The notes under the pieces were generated by a model, which had not been told where the DNA came from, made no database searches, and saw only the letters and a list, made by a program, of their open reading frames with translations. Below, piece by piece: positions 8,028-17,203 of a stretch of 64,000 nucleotides of DNA. The translations under genes were made by a program, and so were the position numbers. Positions within the stretch are counted from its first letter, which is position 1; the number at the start of each line of letters is the position of its first letter. Source of the DNA: CAZOOK01 sp964581385 (lineage in GTDB: Bacteria > Pseudomonadota > Gammaproteobacteria > Nevskiales > Nevskiaceae); contig CAZOOK010000022.1 of assembly GCA_964581385.1 (NCBI GenBank), forward strand, positions 38,075-102,074, in the 5' to 3' direction.

Positions 8028-8935
8028 CCAACGCACAGGCCGCTTTTTTACAGGAGTTGCTCGAGCACGGCGTGCTCATCGACATGGGCGTGGAAGGCTT
8101 GTACGGTCGCAGCGGTGTATTCGAGGATGTGATCGAGCGATTCAGCGTGCTGGTCGCGGAATACGGCCGCACCGACGGCGCCGAAGTGGTCCGTTTCCCA
8201 CCCGGCATGAGCCGCGCGCAATTCGAGAAAAGCGGCTATCTGAAAAGCTTTCCGCAACTGGCCGGCACCGTGCACAGCTTCATGGGTAACGATCGCGAAC
8301 ACGCCGCGCTACTCGGCATGCTCGATAACGGGCAAAACTGGACCGACGGACAGAAAGCCACCGATGTCGTGCTGACGCCAGCCGCCTGCTATCCACTCTA
8401 TCCGGCGGTCGCGCGCCGCGGCGCCCTGCCCGACAAGGGCGGCCTCTTCGATCTCTACTCGTACTGCTTCCGGCATGAACCTTCACAAGATCCTGCACGC
8501 ATGCAGATGTTCCGCATGCGCGAGTACGTACGCATGGGCACTCCGGATCAAGTGGTGGCATTCCGTGAATCATGGATCGAGCGTGGGCAGGAACTGATGC
8601 GCGCGCTCGGCGTTCCGGTCGACGTGGATGTCGCCAACGATCCATTTTTCGGCCGTGCCGGCAAGCTCTTGTCCAACAACCAGCGCGATCAGAAACTCAA
8701 GTTCGAGCTGCTGATCCCGATCACCAGCGAAGAAAAGCCGACTGCCTGCCTCAGCTTCAATTATCACCAGGAGCATTTCGGCACGCTGTGGGGCCTGCGC
8801 ACCGACAACGGCAACGTAGCGCATACGGCCTGCGTCGGCTTCGGCATGGAGCGCGTCGCGCTGGCGCTGTTCAAGCATCACGGCGTCGACGTGAAACGCT
8901 GGCCCAAGGCGGTCCGCGACCGGTTGTGGGGCTGA
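8024..8935 (+). CDS. Amino acid:[carrier protein] ligase (class II aaRS-like)
   Basis: 303 residues related to atypical seryl-tRNA synthetases but without the tRNA-binding N-terminal arm. Class II motif 2 is seen in YCFRHEPSQDPARMQMFRMR (148-167) and motif 3 in GFGMERVALALF (272-283). The three expected zinc ligands are present: Cys122 (PAACYP), Glu167 (MREYVR) and Cys270 (HTACVG), with the spacing I recall for the Bradyrhizobium enzymes. Those enzymes activate glycine or alanine with ATP and transfer it to the phosphopantetheine of a small carrier protein, not to tRNA. Carrier-protein, flavoprotein and DUF1839 neighbours fit this assignment. The exact amino acid cannot be told by eye. Confidence 0.92.
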   Translation: MTNAQAAFLQELLEHGVLIDMGVEGLYGRSGVFEDVIERFSVLVAEYGRTDGAEVVRFPPGMSRAQFEKSGYLKSFPQLAGTVHSFMGNDREHAALLGMLDNGQNWTDGQKATDVVLTPAACYPLYPAVARRGALPDKGGLFDLYSYCFRHEPSQDPARMQMFRMREYVRMGTPDQVVAFRESWIERGQELMRALGVPVDVDVANDPFFGRAGKLLSNNQRDQKLKFELLIPITSEEKPTACLSFNYHQEHFGTLWGLRTDNGNVAHTACVGFGMERVALALFKHHGVDVKRWPKAVRDRLWG

Positions 8936-8939
8936 AGCG

Positions 8940-9926
8940 ATGGGTGATGTCTGCTTCCCGCAGTTTGATCCCGCAACCTACAAACCACACGCGCTGCATG
9001 CGTCGCAGCACAACTGGCCCGAAACCAACTGTTACGTTGATCTGTGGATCGAAGTTCTAAGTAGCTGCGGCTTCGAGCCGGAGGCGGCGCTTGGCTTCAC
9101 AGTGACTCAGGATTTCGAGGGCGATCAGTTCACATTCTTCAAGTTTCCGCCGGAGGATCTGGCGAAACTGTTCGACGTCACCGTGCAGGAGCTGGCGATC
9201 TACGATCGCGTCGAAGCGCACACTCTCGAGCAACTGCGCCGTGGTCGCCTGGTGCTGGTCGAAGTGGACAGTTACTTTTTGCCTGACACGCGCGGCACCT
9301 CCTATCGCCTGACTCACGGCAAGACCACGATCGCGATCAATCGGTTCGACATCGCCAATCGCCGGCTCGGCTACTTTCACAACGCCGGCTACTTCGGCCT
9401 CGACGGCGAGGATTTCGATGGTGTGTTCCGGCGCGTTCCGCCGCCGCGGGCGGGCGAGGAAGCGATGTTTCCCTACGTCGAATTCGTGAAATTCGGCGGT
9501 GCTCCGCGACGCGGGATCGACCTGCGCAATGTATCGCTGGCGCTACTACGTGAGCATCTACGCCGTCGCCCTTCCAGTAATCCGATCCGGGCTTATCAGC
9601 AAACATTTCCCTCGCATCTGGAAACGCTCGCACAACGACCACTCGAATTTTTCCATCTCTACGCGTTCAACACGCTGCGCCAGATCGGTGCCAATTTCGA
9701 ACTGCTCGGCAGCTATCTCGGCTGGCTCGCCGCACACGGTGAAAGCGGACTTGATATGGCAATGACGGCCTGCGGACAGATCGCCGACGGCGCCAAAAGC
9801 CTTCAGTTCCAACTCGCGCGCGCCGTCGCCCGCAAACGCTTCGACAAGCTCGAAGGCGCGCTGGACAGTGTTGCCGATGCTTACGATACCGCGATTGGAG
9901 ATTTGTGGCGCAAGTACGGTGATTAG
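8940..9926 (+). CDS. DUF1839 family protein
   Basis: A 328-residue soluble protein of the DUF1839 family. Recognisable stretches are NWPETNCYVDLWIEVLSSCG near the N-terminus, DFEGDQFTFFKFPPEDLAKL, LVEVDSYFLPDTRGTSYR and RRLGYFHNAGYFGLDGEDF. The Cys/Asn/Asp pattern recalls papain-like or transglutaminase-like folds, but I cannot assign a catalytic triad. It begins four bases after the ligase stop and ends directly before the GH2 gene. DUF1839 genes are repeatedly found beside amino acid:carrier protein ligases, so it may take the aminoacyl group off the carrier protein and pass it to an acceptor (inference). Confidence 0.85.
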   Translation: MGDVCFPQFDPATYKPHALHASQHNWPETNCYVDLWIEVLSSCGFEPEAALGFTVTQDFEGDQFTFFKFPPEDLAKLFDVTVQELAIYDRVEAHTLEQLRRGRLVLVEVDSYFLPDTRGTSYRLTHGKTTIAINRFDIANRRLGYFHNAGYFGLDGEDFDGVFRRVPPPRAGEEAMFPYVEFVKFGGAPRRGIDLRNVSLALLREHLRRRPSSNPIRAYQQTFPSHLETLAQRPLEFFHLYAFNTLRQIGANFELLGSYLGWLAAHGESGLDMAMTACGQIADGAKSLQFQLARAVARKRFDKLEGALDSVADAYDTAIGDLWRKYGD

Positions 9927-12407
9927 ATGGCCAGAATCATCTCAGCTGGATGCTTTCGCACAATTCCGATCGCCGACGGTTGGGAACTTGCCTCGACGCT
10001 TCCGGATCAATGCGCGACGCCCGCCGATGCCGACGCACTGAGCGATTGGCTCACTGCCGAAGTGCCCGGAACCGTAGCGTCCACGTTGCGAACGGCGGGT
10101 CTCTGGAATCTCGAAAATCCTGCACCGCTGCATGATCGAGATCACTGGTATCGCGTGCGCTTCACCGGCGTGGGTCGCCGCAAGCTACGCTTTCACGGTC
10201 TGGCGACACTCGCGGAAGTCTGGCTGAACGACGTGCTCATCCTGAGTTCGGACAACATGTTCGTGACACATGATGTCGAAGCGGACCTGAGCGACAACAA
10301 CCGTCTGCACATTCGCTTTCGCGCACTAGCGCCGATACTCGCGAAACCCGGCAAACGCGCGCGCTGGCGTCCGGCAATGATTTCTCCGACTTCGTTGCGT
10401 AACGTGCGTACCACCGTGCTTGGCCACATGCCAGGCTGGTGTCCGCCGGTCCACGCCGTCGGGCCGTGGCGGGCGATCGATATTATTGAAACGCGGGGAT
10501 CGCTGAACATCACCGCAGCCAACGTCCATGCGCACTTGTGCCCGGATCACGTCGGCGAACTGCGCGTCACCCTCGCCGACCCCGGCGCCGATCTCATGAT
10601 GGCGACGCTCGAATGCGCGGGATATTCCGTGCCGATGATCGAGCGCGGCGACGGCCATCTTGAGGCATATCTCGAAATTCCCGATGTGCAGCCATGGTGG
10701 CCGCATACGCACGGCGAGCCGAAGCTGCACGAGGTGCGTGTGCGCGTCGGCGAAACGACAGTCAACCTCGGCCGCGTGGGTTTCCGCCAGATCGAAGTGG
10801 ACCGCGGCAACGATGGTCGCGCCTTCGCATTGAAGATCAACGGCACGCGCGTTTTTTGCCGCGGCGCCTGCTGGGCACCCGCAGATATTGTGAGTTTGCC
10901 GGACGCTCGCGCAGCGTATGTGCCGTGGTTGGAAATGATGAAAGCCGCCAATATGAACATGGTGCGCATTGGCGGCACCATGGTTTACGAAGGCGATGCG
11001 TTCTACGAACTCTGCGACGAGCTGGGACTGCTCGTATGGCAGGATTTCATGTTCGCCAATTTCGACTACCCGGTTGGCGACAAATCGTTCGAGAACAGCG
11101 TCAAGAAAGAAGCGCTGCAATTTCTCGATCGCACGCAAACCTCACCCAGCCTTGCTGTTCTCTGCGGCGGCAGCGAGGTTGCACAGCAAGCATCAATGCT
11201 GGGCTTGGCGCGCGAAGCCTGGACTGGGCCGCTATTCGACGAGTGGCTGCCCATAATCAGTGCCCGGGTGCGTCCTGATCTACCCTACGTGCCGAACTCT
11301 CCCAGCGGCGGAGAGTTGCCCTTCATCGCGAACGCGGGCGTGACTCACTACTACGGCGTCGGTGCTTATCTGCGCCCGCTCGACGACGCGCGCCGCGCCG
11401 AGGTTCGTTTCGCCAGCGAGTGCCTGGCCTTCGCCAATGTGCCGGAAGCGCGGACGCTGGACGCCGCTCTGCCGGTTCCCGCCTTGCATCACCCACTGTG
11501 GAAGCAACGGGTCCCGCGCGACAACGGTGCATCATGGGATTTCGAGGATATCCGCGATCACTATCTCGGTGTTCTCTATGCCGTCGAGCCGGCGCTGCTG
11601 CGCAGAGAAGAACCGGAGCGCTACCTCGAACTCTCGCGCGCGGTCACCGGTGAAGTGATGGAAGCGGTATTCGCCGAATGGCGGCGCAAACATTCGACTA
11701 CGGCGGGTGGTCTGGTCTGGCTGTTCAAGGATTTGTGGCCGGGCGCTGGCTGGGGAGTGGTCGATTCGCTCGGCGAGCCGAAGGCGGCTTGGTATGCGCT
11801 GCGCCGCGCGTTCCGCCAATTACAAGTCGCGTTGATCGACGAAGGCGTCAATGGACTCGCGGCACACGTCATCAACGACACCGGCGTGGAGCGGAAACTG
11901 CGGCTGTCGCTCACCTGCTGGCGCGGCAACGCACGCATCGTAGCCGGCGAACGCACGCTGCACGTCGCCGCTCACGATGCTGCCGAGATTTCAGCAACCG
12001 ATATTTTCGGCGCATTTTTCGACACGACTTATGCGTATCGCTTCGGCCCGCCTGCGCACGAGGTCACCCATGCCGCGCTCCGGTCCGCCGACAGTGGCGA
12101 GCTGCTGGCCGAAGCATTTCACTTTCCGCAGGGGCGAATCATCGCGCCGCAGCCCTTGGATCTGCAGGCGACCGTCGAGAAAAGCGGAAGCGACTGGTTT
12201 CTGAATTTGCGCACGAGCCGGCTCGTGCTGTCCCTGCATATCGACGATGACCAGTTTCGCGCCGAAGACAACGGGTTCCATCTTGCACCGAATGGCGAAC
12301 GTCGCGTGGAACTGTTGCCACGCGCGTTAACATCAACAGCGCCGAATGGAGAAATCCGCGCGCTAAACGGATCACAAACGGTCCGCTATCGAGTACAAAC
12401 GGAATAA
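9927..12407 (+). CDS. Glycoside hydrolase family 2 protein (beta-mannosidase-like)
   Basis: 826 residues with the GH2 architecture: N-terminal jelly-roll (WYRVRFTGVGRRKLRFHGL), immunoglobulin-like domain, TIM barrel starting around RVFCRGACWAPAD, and C-terminal beta domains. The barrel carries LLVWQDFMFANFDYP, typical of beta-mannosidases, a candidate acid/base Glu in LCGGSEVAQQ and a candidate nucleophile Glu in RFASECLAF. There is no signal peptide, so it is cytoplasmic. It starts immediately after the DUF1839 stop and is probably the last gene of the carrier-protein operon, suggesting a glycosylated intermediate or product. Confidence 0.88.
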   Translation: MARIISAGCFRTIPIADGWELASTLPDQCATPADADALSDWLTAEVPGTVASTLRTAGLWNLENPAPLHDRDHWYRVRFTGVGRRKLRFHGLATLAEVWLNDVLILSSDNMFVTHDVEADLSDNNRLHIRFRALAPILAKPGKRARWRPAMISPTSLRNVRTTVLGHMPGWCPPVHAVGPWRAIDIIETRGSLNITAANVHAHLCPDHVGELRVTLADPGADLMMATLECAGYSVPMIERGDGHLEAYLEIPDVQPWWPHTHGEPKLHEVRVRVGETTVNLGRVGFRQIEVDRGNDGRAFALKINGTRVFCRGACWAPADIVSLPDARAAYVPWLEMMKAANMNMVRIGGTMVYEGDAFYELCDELGLLVWQDFMFANFDYPVGDKSFENSVKKEALQFLDRTQTSPSLAVLCGGSEVAQQASMLGLAREAWTGPLFDEWLPIISARVRPDLPYVPNSPSGGELPFIANAGVTHYYGVGAYLRPLDDARRAEVRFASECLAFANVPEARTLDAALPVPALHHPLWKQRVPRDNGASWDFEDIRDHYLGVLYAVEPALLRREEPERYLELSRAVTGEVMEAVFAEWRRKHSTTAGGLVWLFKDLWPGAGWGVVDSLGEPKAAWYALRRAFRQLQVALIDEGVNGLAAHVINDTGVERKLRLSLTCWRGNARIVAGERTLHVAAHDAAEISATDIFGAFFDTTYAYRFGPPAHEVTHAALRSADSGELLAEAFHFPQGRIIAPQPLDLQATVEKSGSDWFLNLRTSRLVLSLHIDDDQFRAEDNGFHLAPNGERRVELLPRALTSTAPNGEIRALNGSQTVRYRVQTE

Positions 12408-12466
12408 CCATCCGATGATCAGATCGGCTGATCTAATTCGTTGTTGCACGACGTGCCTACAGAATT

Positions 12467-12489
12467 GAGCTTTGGCAATTCCAAGGCTC
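12467..12489. terminator. Stem-loop between convergent genes
   Basis: A nine-base stem GAGCTTTGG / CCAAGGCTC (one G.T pair) with a CAATT loop, lying between the convergent GH2 and GloVer-repeat genes. No clear T-run follows on either strand, so intrinsic termination is uncertain. Confidence 0.4.
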
Positions 12490-12513
12490 TGGTCAGTCTC
12501 GGTAACGCAGGCT

Positions 12514-14136
12514 CTAATGCTTCTTCGACGCACCACCAATTGCCGGTTTTGTGACAGAGACTTGAGTCGTCGCATTGGCAACGCTGCCATCTGCGGCCTC
12601 GCATTCGAAACTTACGGTGAAAGTCGGCGGACTGAATTTGTCCGCGTAAAGATTGTTCGTTCTAAACGTCCTGCTTCCTGAATGGGTCGTCCACGTCTGC
12701 AAGCTGCCACCTGATCCCGGGAAAAAACCGGCGATCAAATTGGCATAGGGAAGAGCAAGATCGTTGGCGATGTTGCACGACCGTGCCCCCGACGACGACC
12801 ACGATAGCGTGGTCGGCCGGCCCCGTGTGACTACGGAAGGACTGAATGAAGTTTCGACAGAAAGTGAGGTGCTCGTCGAGAACTTGAGTATGCTTGGTTG
12901 GAGCGTCGTACTACTTCCTTTCGTGAAATTACGCTTCGCCCCGGCGATGATCAATTCCCCGCCATCGCCGTTTATAGCCGGGATTGCTGCTCCGGGGAAA
13001 AAACGGTCGCCGAAAGCAAAGAGCGTTGTGTAGTTGCCATCCAGCGTCAGCCGCCACAGGGTACCGCCTCCGAAGCCGCCGCCCGCGCCATTGGCTGTTT
13101 CATAGAGGTACCCGTCTGCCCCCTGCATGAGGTCGCCGGAGCCGCCGCCGTCGTCGTTGCTCATCTTGACGAACCAGCTTTCAAAACACGCCGGGGGGCT
13201 GGGTACGGGCACGAAGCACCCAGGATTAAAAAGCGTCATCGACAGCGTTGGTGAATAATCGAAGGTGCGAAGCGTGGTGTAAATGCCGTCCGCCGTCAGT
13301 TTGAACAGTCCCCCAGTGGTTTCACTATAGAAGAAACCATAGAAATTTCCATCGTTGGCCTGCATGATCGACGATGGCGGTTGATATGAAGTGGAATCGA
13401 AGGTGTAAAACAGCGCCGGATCGCCTTCGTAAGTAAGGGAAAAAAATTGTAAGCCCCGCATAAAGTATAGCTTTCCGTCCATACCGCTGATTAGGAAAGA
13501 ACTATGGTAACCCTGGCTGGGATCGTAGGTCGGGAACGAATAGATCGACGAAATCGCTCCGTCGATGGTCAGTCTGTAGACGGTGCCGAATCCGTTGTCA
13601 CCGCCTTGATTGGTCATTCCGTAAAGAGCGCCGTCGCTGCCCAATACCAACTTTCCTTTAGCATCGGTGCCAATTTGATTGATGCCGGGCCCCGTATAGC
13701 TTTGAAAGTTATACAGCGTCATCAAGATGCCTTCCGGCGTTATGCGGAACAAGGTTCCTGCGCCATCGCTGCCGCCGCCGCTCGTCGTTCCATAAAGGTT
13801 GCCATCGCTGCCCACACTCAGGCTTTGCACGTATGAACCGTCAATGCTCGTGCCGTCAGTTTCACTAATGACTCCAAACGTATGGAGCGTGGTCACATCA
13901 CCTGCAGGGGTCATGCGATAAATCGTGCCGCCATCGACGATATCGCTTCTGGGCGCGGTCGTTCCGTAGTAATTACCATCGGCTCCACGCACCAGATTGG
14001 TGGTGGTTGTCGTTCCGACGTCAAAGGAATGCAGTAGCTTCATACTGCCTACGCTTTGGGCCGCGCCGGCGCATATCGGAATGGTGCAGCACAGCATCGC
14101 GGCAAAAGCCGCAAGATGAAGTTTGGATTTCGTCAC
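12514..14136 (-). CDS. Secreted GloVer-repeat protein
   Basis: About 540 residues from a GTG at 14136, which has a GGGGA ribosome-binding site and sits directly before a signal peptide (LHLAAFAAMLCCTIPICAGA); an ATG at 14193 adds 19 hydrophilic residues. At least six imperfect repeats of the type DGNLYGTTSGGGSDGAGTLF run through the protein, matching the choice-of-anchor GloVer tandem-repeat family. These repeats probably build a beta-propeller. After about residue 435 comes an Ig-like domain (VVTRGRPTTLSWSSSGARSC). No sorting signal is seen at the extreme C-terminus. Function is unknown; surface exposure or secretion is likely. Confidence 0.85.
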   Translation of the reverse strand: MTKSKLHLAAFAAMLCCTIPICAGAAQSVGSMKLLHSFDVGTTTTTNLVRGADGNYYGTTAPRSDIVDGGTIYRMTPAGDVTTLHTFGVISETDGTSIDGSYVQSLSVGSDGNLYGTTSGGGSDGAGTLFRITPEGILMTLYNFQSYTGPGINQIGTDAKGKLVLGSDGALYGMTNQGGDNGFGTVYRLTIDGAISSIYSFPTYDPSQGYHSSFLISGMDGKLYFMRGLQFFSLTYEGDPALFYTFDSTSYQPPSSIMQANDGNFYGFFYSETTGGLFKLTADGIYTTLRTFDYSPTLSMTLFNPGCFVPVPSPPACFESWFVKMSNDDGGGSGDLMQGADGYLYETANGAGGGFGGGTLWRLTLDGNYTTLFAFGDRFFPGAAIPAINGDGGELIIAGAKRNFTKGSSTTLQPSILKFSTSTSLSVETSFSPSVVTRGRPTTLSWSSSGARSCNIANDLALPYANLIAGFFPGSGGSLQTWTTHSGSRTFRTNNLYADKFSPPTFTVSFECEAADGSVANATTQVSVTKPAIGGASKKH

Positions 14137-14352
14137 GTTATTCCCCGTTCTACAGCTTTGCCCGTCTTTCTTGCACGAAGACGGTCGCTTCATATTGTTC
14201 GTAGGCTAACACTCCTTCTGTGGTTCAAGTCTCAAAGCTATTGCCGACTTTCGTATAAAGCGCAGATACACGAGGCTTTGCAGTGTGCACTTGCCGGAAC
14301 ATTGGAGTGGCCGTGAGCGATGTAGCAGGCTGCGCACGGGTGTCGCGCACGC

Positions 14353-15264
14353 TCATTCATCGAGCAATGTGCGAGAGAAAAATTCCACCAGCCGCTTGCG
14401 GTATTCCTTGGGCACGACCTTCACGTAGCTACCGTGCTCGGCGCCAGGAACCATCCATAGCGTCTTCGGCTCGCGCGCAGACTCATAGAGCGCGTGCGTC
14501 ATGAACGGCGGGACGATCGGATCGACATCGCCACCGATGATCAGCAGCGGGCGCGGTGCGATCGATGCGACGACGTCTCTGGGGCGCATTTCGTCAAGCG
14601 GCATCCCGGAATGACGCGCTGCCCATATCGCGGGTAATCCGCTCAACAATCCCCAGCGCTTGTGAGCCCAGCGTTCGTACTCACCAAACGCGGTCGGTGT
14701 CGCTTCCAGTACCACTGCACGCAGCTGGGTATCGGTAGCCGCCACCTGCGCCATAATGTAGCCACCCATCGAAAACCCCAGCCCGCCAATTCTTTGCGGA
14801 TCGACGTCGCTGCGTGACGCCAGCCAATCGACCGCGCCGGCCAGCGCCGCGCGTTCGCCGGCCCCCCAGTGCACTTCGCCCTGACTGCCACCATTGCCTG
14901 GCCAGTCGAAGGCGAGCACACCGAATTTCCCGTTCGCAAGAATCTTCGTTTCCGGCAGCATCCACGCGCGATCGACATTGGTCCCATGCGTGAGCACGAC
15001 GGCGGCACGGTTTTGCGATGGGACGTACCAGCCGGCGAGATGTGTGCCGTCGCGGCTGATAAATGACACTTCCGCAAGGCCTGGAATTCCGGTCTCGTCC
15101 GGGTGTTTCGAAATTTCCGCCGCCGGTCCGGACTCGAAGTCGATGAGCGCCCACAGATAGCTTTTCCCGGCAATTCTTAGTACTACCAGCATCCCCAGTG
15201 CACATAGCAGCGCGGGTGCATAGCGGCGCCATCGGTGGGAAAAACCCTTGGATGTAGAGATCAT
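14353..15264 (-). CDS. Membrane-anchored alpha/beta hydrolase
   Basis: 303 residues: an N-terminal hydrophobic anchor (about 15-38) followed by an alpha/beta-hydrolase domain. The nucleophile elbow is GFSMG (serine present), the acid is probably the second Asp of GGDVDP and the base His lies in GAEHGSY, so the triad is complete. HGTNVDRAWM supplies the oxyanion region. It is the last of three minus-strand genes with the double hydrolase and the polyprenyl sugar-phosphate transferase, pointing to a role at the inner membrane in polysaccharide or lipid metabolism (inference). Confidence 0.88.
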   Translation of the reverse strand: MISTSKGFSHRWRRYAPALLCALGMLVVLRIAGKSYLWALIDFESGPAAEISKHPDETGIPGLAEVSFISRDGTHLAGWYVPSQNRAAVVLTHGTNVDRAWMLPETKILANGKFGVLAFDWPGNGGSQGEVHWGAGERAALAGAVDWLASRSDVDPQRIGGLGFSMGGYIMAQVAATDTQLRAVVLEATPTAFGEYERWAHKRWGLLSGLPAIWAARHSGMPLDEMRPRDVVASIAPRPLLIIGGDVDPIVPPFMTHALYESAREPKTLWMVPGAEHGSYVKVVPKEYRKRLVEFFSRTLLDE

Positions 15265-15472
15265 CGGAAGTGCGTATTCACAATACGGAAAGTACTAATC
15301 GGTAGTGCAGGCAGGATTGCGTCGACATTGACATCCGCTGGATACCGCCCCAAAAGAGGCGGGAGCAAACGCGCCAACAACGCCTGAGGAAAATCTTTCC
15401 GGGCAAATTTTCCGATAGCGGCCTTGCATTTTACGAAAAGTGTACCGATGTCGCGGCTCGCCACGCAGAGAA

Positions 15473-17203
15473 TCAACGTCCAGACGAAACGGCATTCAGA
15501 TAACTAGTCAGCAGGCCAAAGTAGCGCTCACGCGCCCACTGCGGCGTGATGTTATGGTCGGCACCATCCAGAATCTGCAGTTGGATATTGGACTGCGTCG
15601 TAATCCTTTTCGCTCTGGCGCCGCAGTGCAGGATCAGTTCATCCAGCCCCACATCCTCCTCGCTGTAGATCAGCAGCACCCGGGTGCCCCGTTGCGCCAG
15701 CTCCCGGAACCAACGAACTACTTTCTGGCTGTTGGATTCGGTGCCGGATACTCGCGCCAGTCCACGGCTGAGCACGGATTTGCCACGTTTTGTGAGTTGT
15801 TTGGCAAGCGCCCAGCCGATGCCTCGCACATCGACCTCGCCGCGCAATATCCGGCGCCATACCTGCGAATCGTGCAGCATGTGGAAATACCAATCGGTCG
15901 AGCGATACCGTTTGCGAAACGCAACTTCCAAGGAATCTCCTTCCTGCCAGAAAAAGCGTTGAAGGTTGACCATCACCAGCCCACCAATTCGCGGATCGCG
16001 CAGCGCGGAATAGAACGCGAGATACGACCCCGCACAATGTCCGATGACGATGAATTTGCTGTAACCCTGCTGCTGCAGCCAGTCCACGGCGGCACTGACA
16101 TCTTCTGTGGATTCACTTCTGTAAAGACGGTTTTCCTGCTCTCCGGGCCGCGCGGGACTGTCACCAAGACCGGCCACGTCGATGCGGAAGGAGGCAATCC
16201 CGTCAGCGGCGAATTTTCGCGCGAACGCAACGTGCATCCGCGCCCAGCCGATATGGTGGTCTGCGCCATGATTTACGAAAAGAACGACGTGTTCGTGCCG
16301 TGGACTGCTTGGCAAGCAGCGGACGCCAAATAAGCCTTCGTTCCGACCGAATCGGACCGCTTCCTCCATCCAATCCGCTGTCCGGAGACTGCTAGGCAGT
16401 GGGTGTGGCGGCACCGCGGTCTGCGCAGGCATATCCTGCGCCAGCCATCGGATCAGGCTGGAGAAGGCGTCCTCGGGCAATTCAGCGATGCTGGAGTTCC
16501 ACGCCATCTCCGCATATCCCGGCAGCACCTCGTGTCCGACCGTGCAGCCCAGTCCCCGCAAATGCTCGACCAAACGGCTGTCAGCCGCGACCTTGTCGCG
16601 TCCAAGGACAAGGACGCTGGAAGCGGGCTTGTTTTGTAGTGCCGACAGGTTGATCCGCTGCAGCGAATCGAGCGTTTCGCGGGTCAGGGTAAAGCCTGTG
16701 ACTTCAATGCCGTCGGCATCGCTTGCGAACGTGGACGCGTCGCCTTTCGCGATCCCCGCGGATTCTTCCGAGAGTGTCGACAAGGCCTTCAGTTCGCGTA
16801 CATAGGTTTTTCCGGATATGACCGGGCCGACCAGCGCCAGCTTCGAGATATCGCCCAGCTCTGCAGCAGCTGTGGTCGCCAGCAGCGCGCCAAGCCGAAA
16901 ACCGACCAGTGCAACCTCGCGCACTCCAGTTTCACGGCGCAAGCATTCGACGGCCTGACGAACGCTCGACAGCCAGGCATTCACGCGATCGGGGTCGTAA
17001 TCACTGCCCAGCGAATTCCCAGTGCCGTGATAATCGAAACGCAACGCGGGCATACCAGCCGCCGCAAGATCGGTTGCCAGCCGGCGCAGAAACCGATGTG
17101 TGACTAACTCCTCGACGCCGAATGCGGGACACAGCACGACGCCGCGCCCCCCAGCTGCGTGATGCAGCCAGCCAAAGCACTCACCAAAATAATGGGGGGT
17201 CAT
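15473..17203 (-). CDS. Fused double alpha/beta hydrolase (exopolysaccharide-associated type)
   Basis: 576 residues containing two alpha/beta-hydrolase domains in tandem. Domain 1 (about 1-250) has the elbow GFRLGA, with Arg where the nucleophile should be, so it is probably catalytically dead. Domain 2 (about 285-570) has GHCAGS, with Cys as nucleophile, an acid candidate in IYSEEDVGL and a His in GADHNITP. It resembles the paired hydrolases of exosortase/exopolysaccharide loci, here fused. The upstream gene on the same strand, 459 bases away, is an initiating sugar-phosphate transferase, supporting a role in polysaccharide acylation or turnover; the substrate is unknown. Confidence 0.85.
   Translation of the reverse strand: MTPHYFGECFGWLHHAAGGRGVVLCPAFGVEELVTHRFLRRLATDLAAAGMPALRFDYHGTGNSLGSDYDPDRVNAWLSSVRQAVECLRRETGVREVALVGFRLGALLATTAAAELGDISKLALVGPVISGKTYVRELKALSTLSEESAGIAKGDASTFASDADGIEVTGFTLTRETLDSLQRINLSALQNKPASSVLVLGRDKVAADSRLVEHLRGLGCTVGHEVLPGYAEMAWNSSIAELPEDAFSSLIRWLAQDMPAQTAVPPHPLPSSLRTADWMEEAVRFGRNEGLFGVRCLPSSPRHEHVVLFVNHGADHHIGWARMHVAFARKFAADGIASFRIDVAGLGDSPARPGEQENRLYRSESTEDVSAAVDWLQQQGYSKFIVIGHCAGSYLAFYSALRDPRIGGLVMVNLQRFFWQEGDSLEVAFRKRYRSTDWYFHMLHDSQVWRRILRGEVDVRGIGWALAKQLTKRGKSVLSRGLARVSGTESNSQKVVRWFRELAQRGTRVLLIYSEEDVGLDELILHCGARAKRITTQSNIQLQILDGADHNITPQWARERYFGLLTSYLNAVSSGR

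Noticed and set aside
8572..9060. Plus-strand frame overlapping the ligase and DUF1839 genes
   Set aside because: Arg/Gln-rich out-of-frame translation of two well-supported coding genes.
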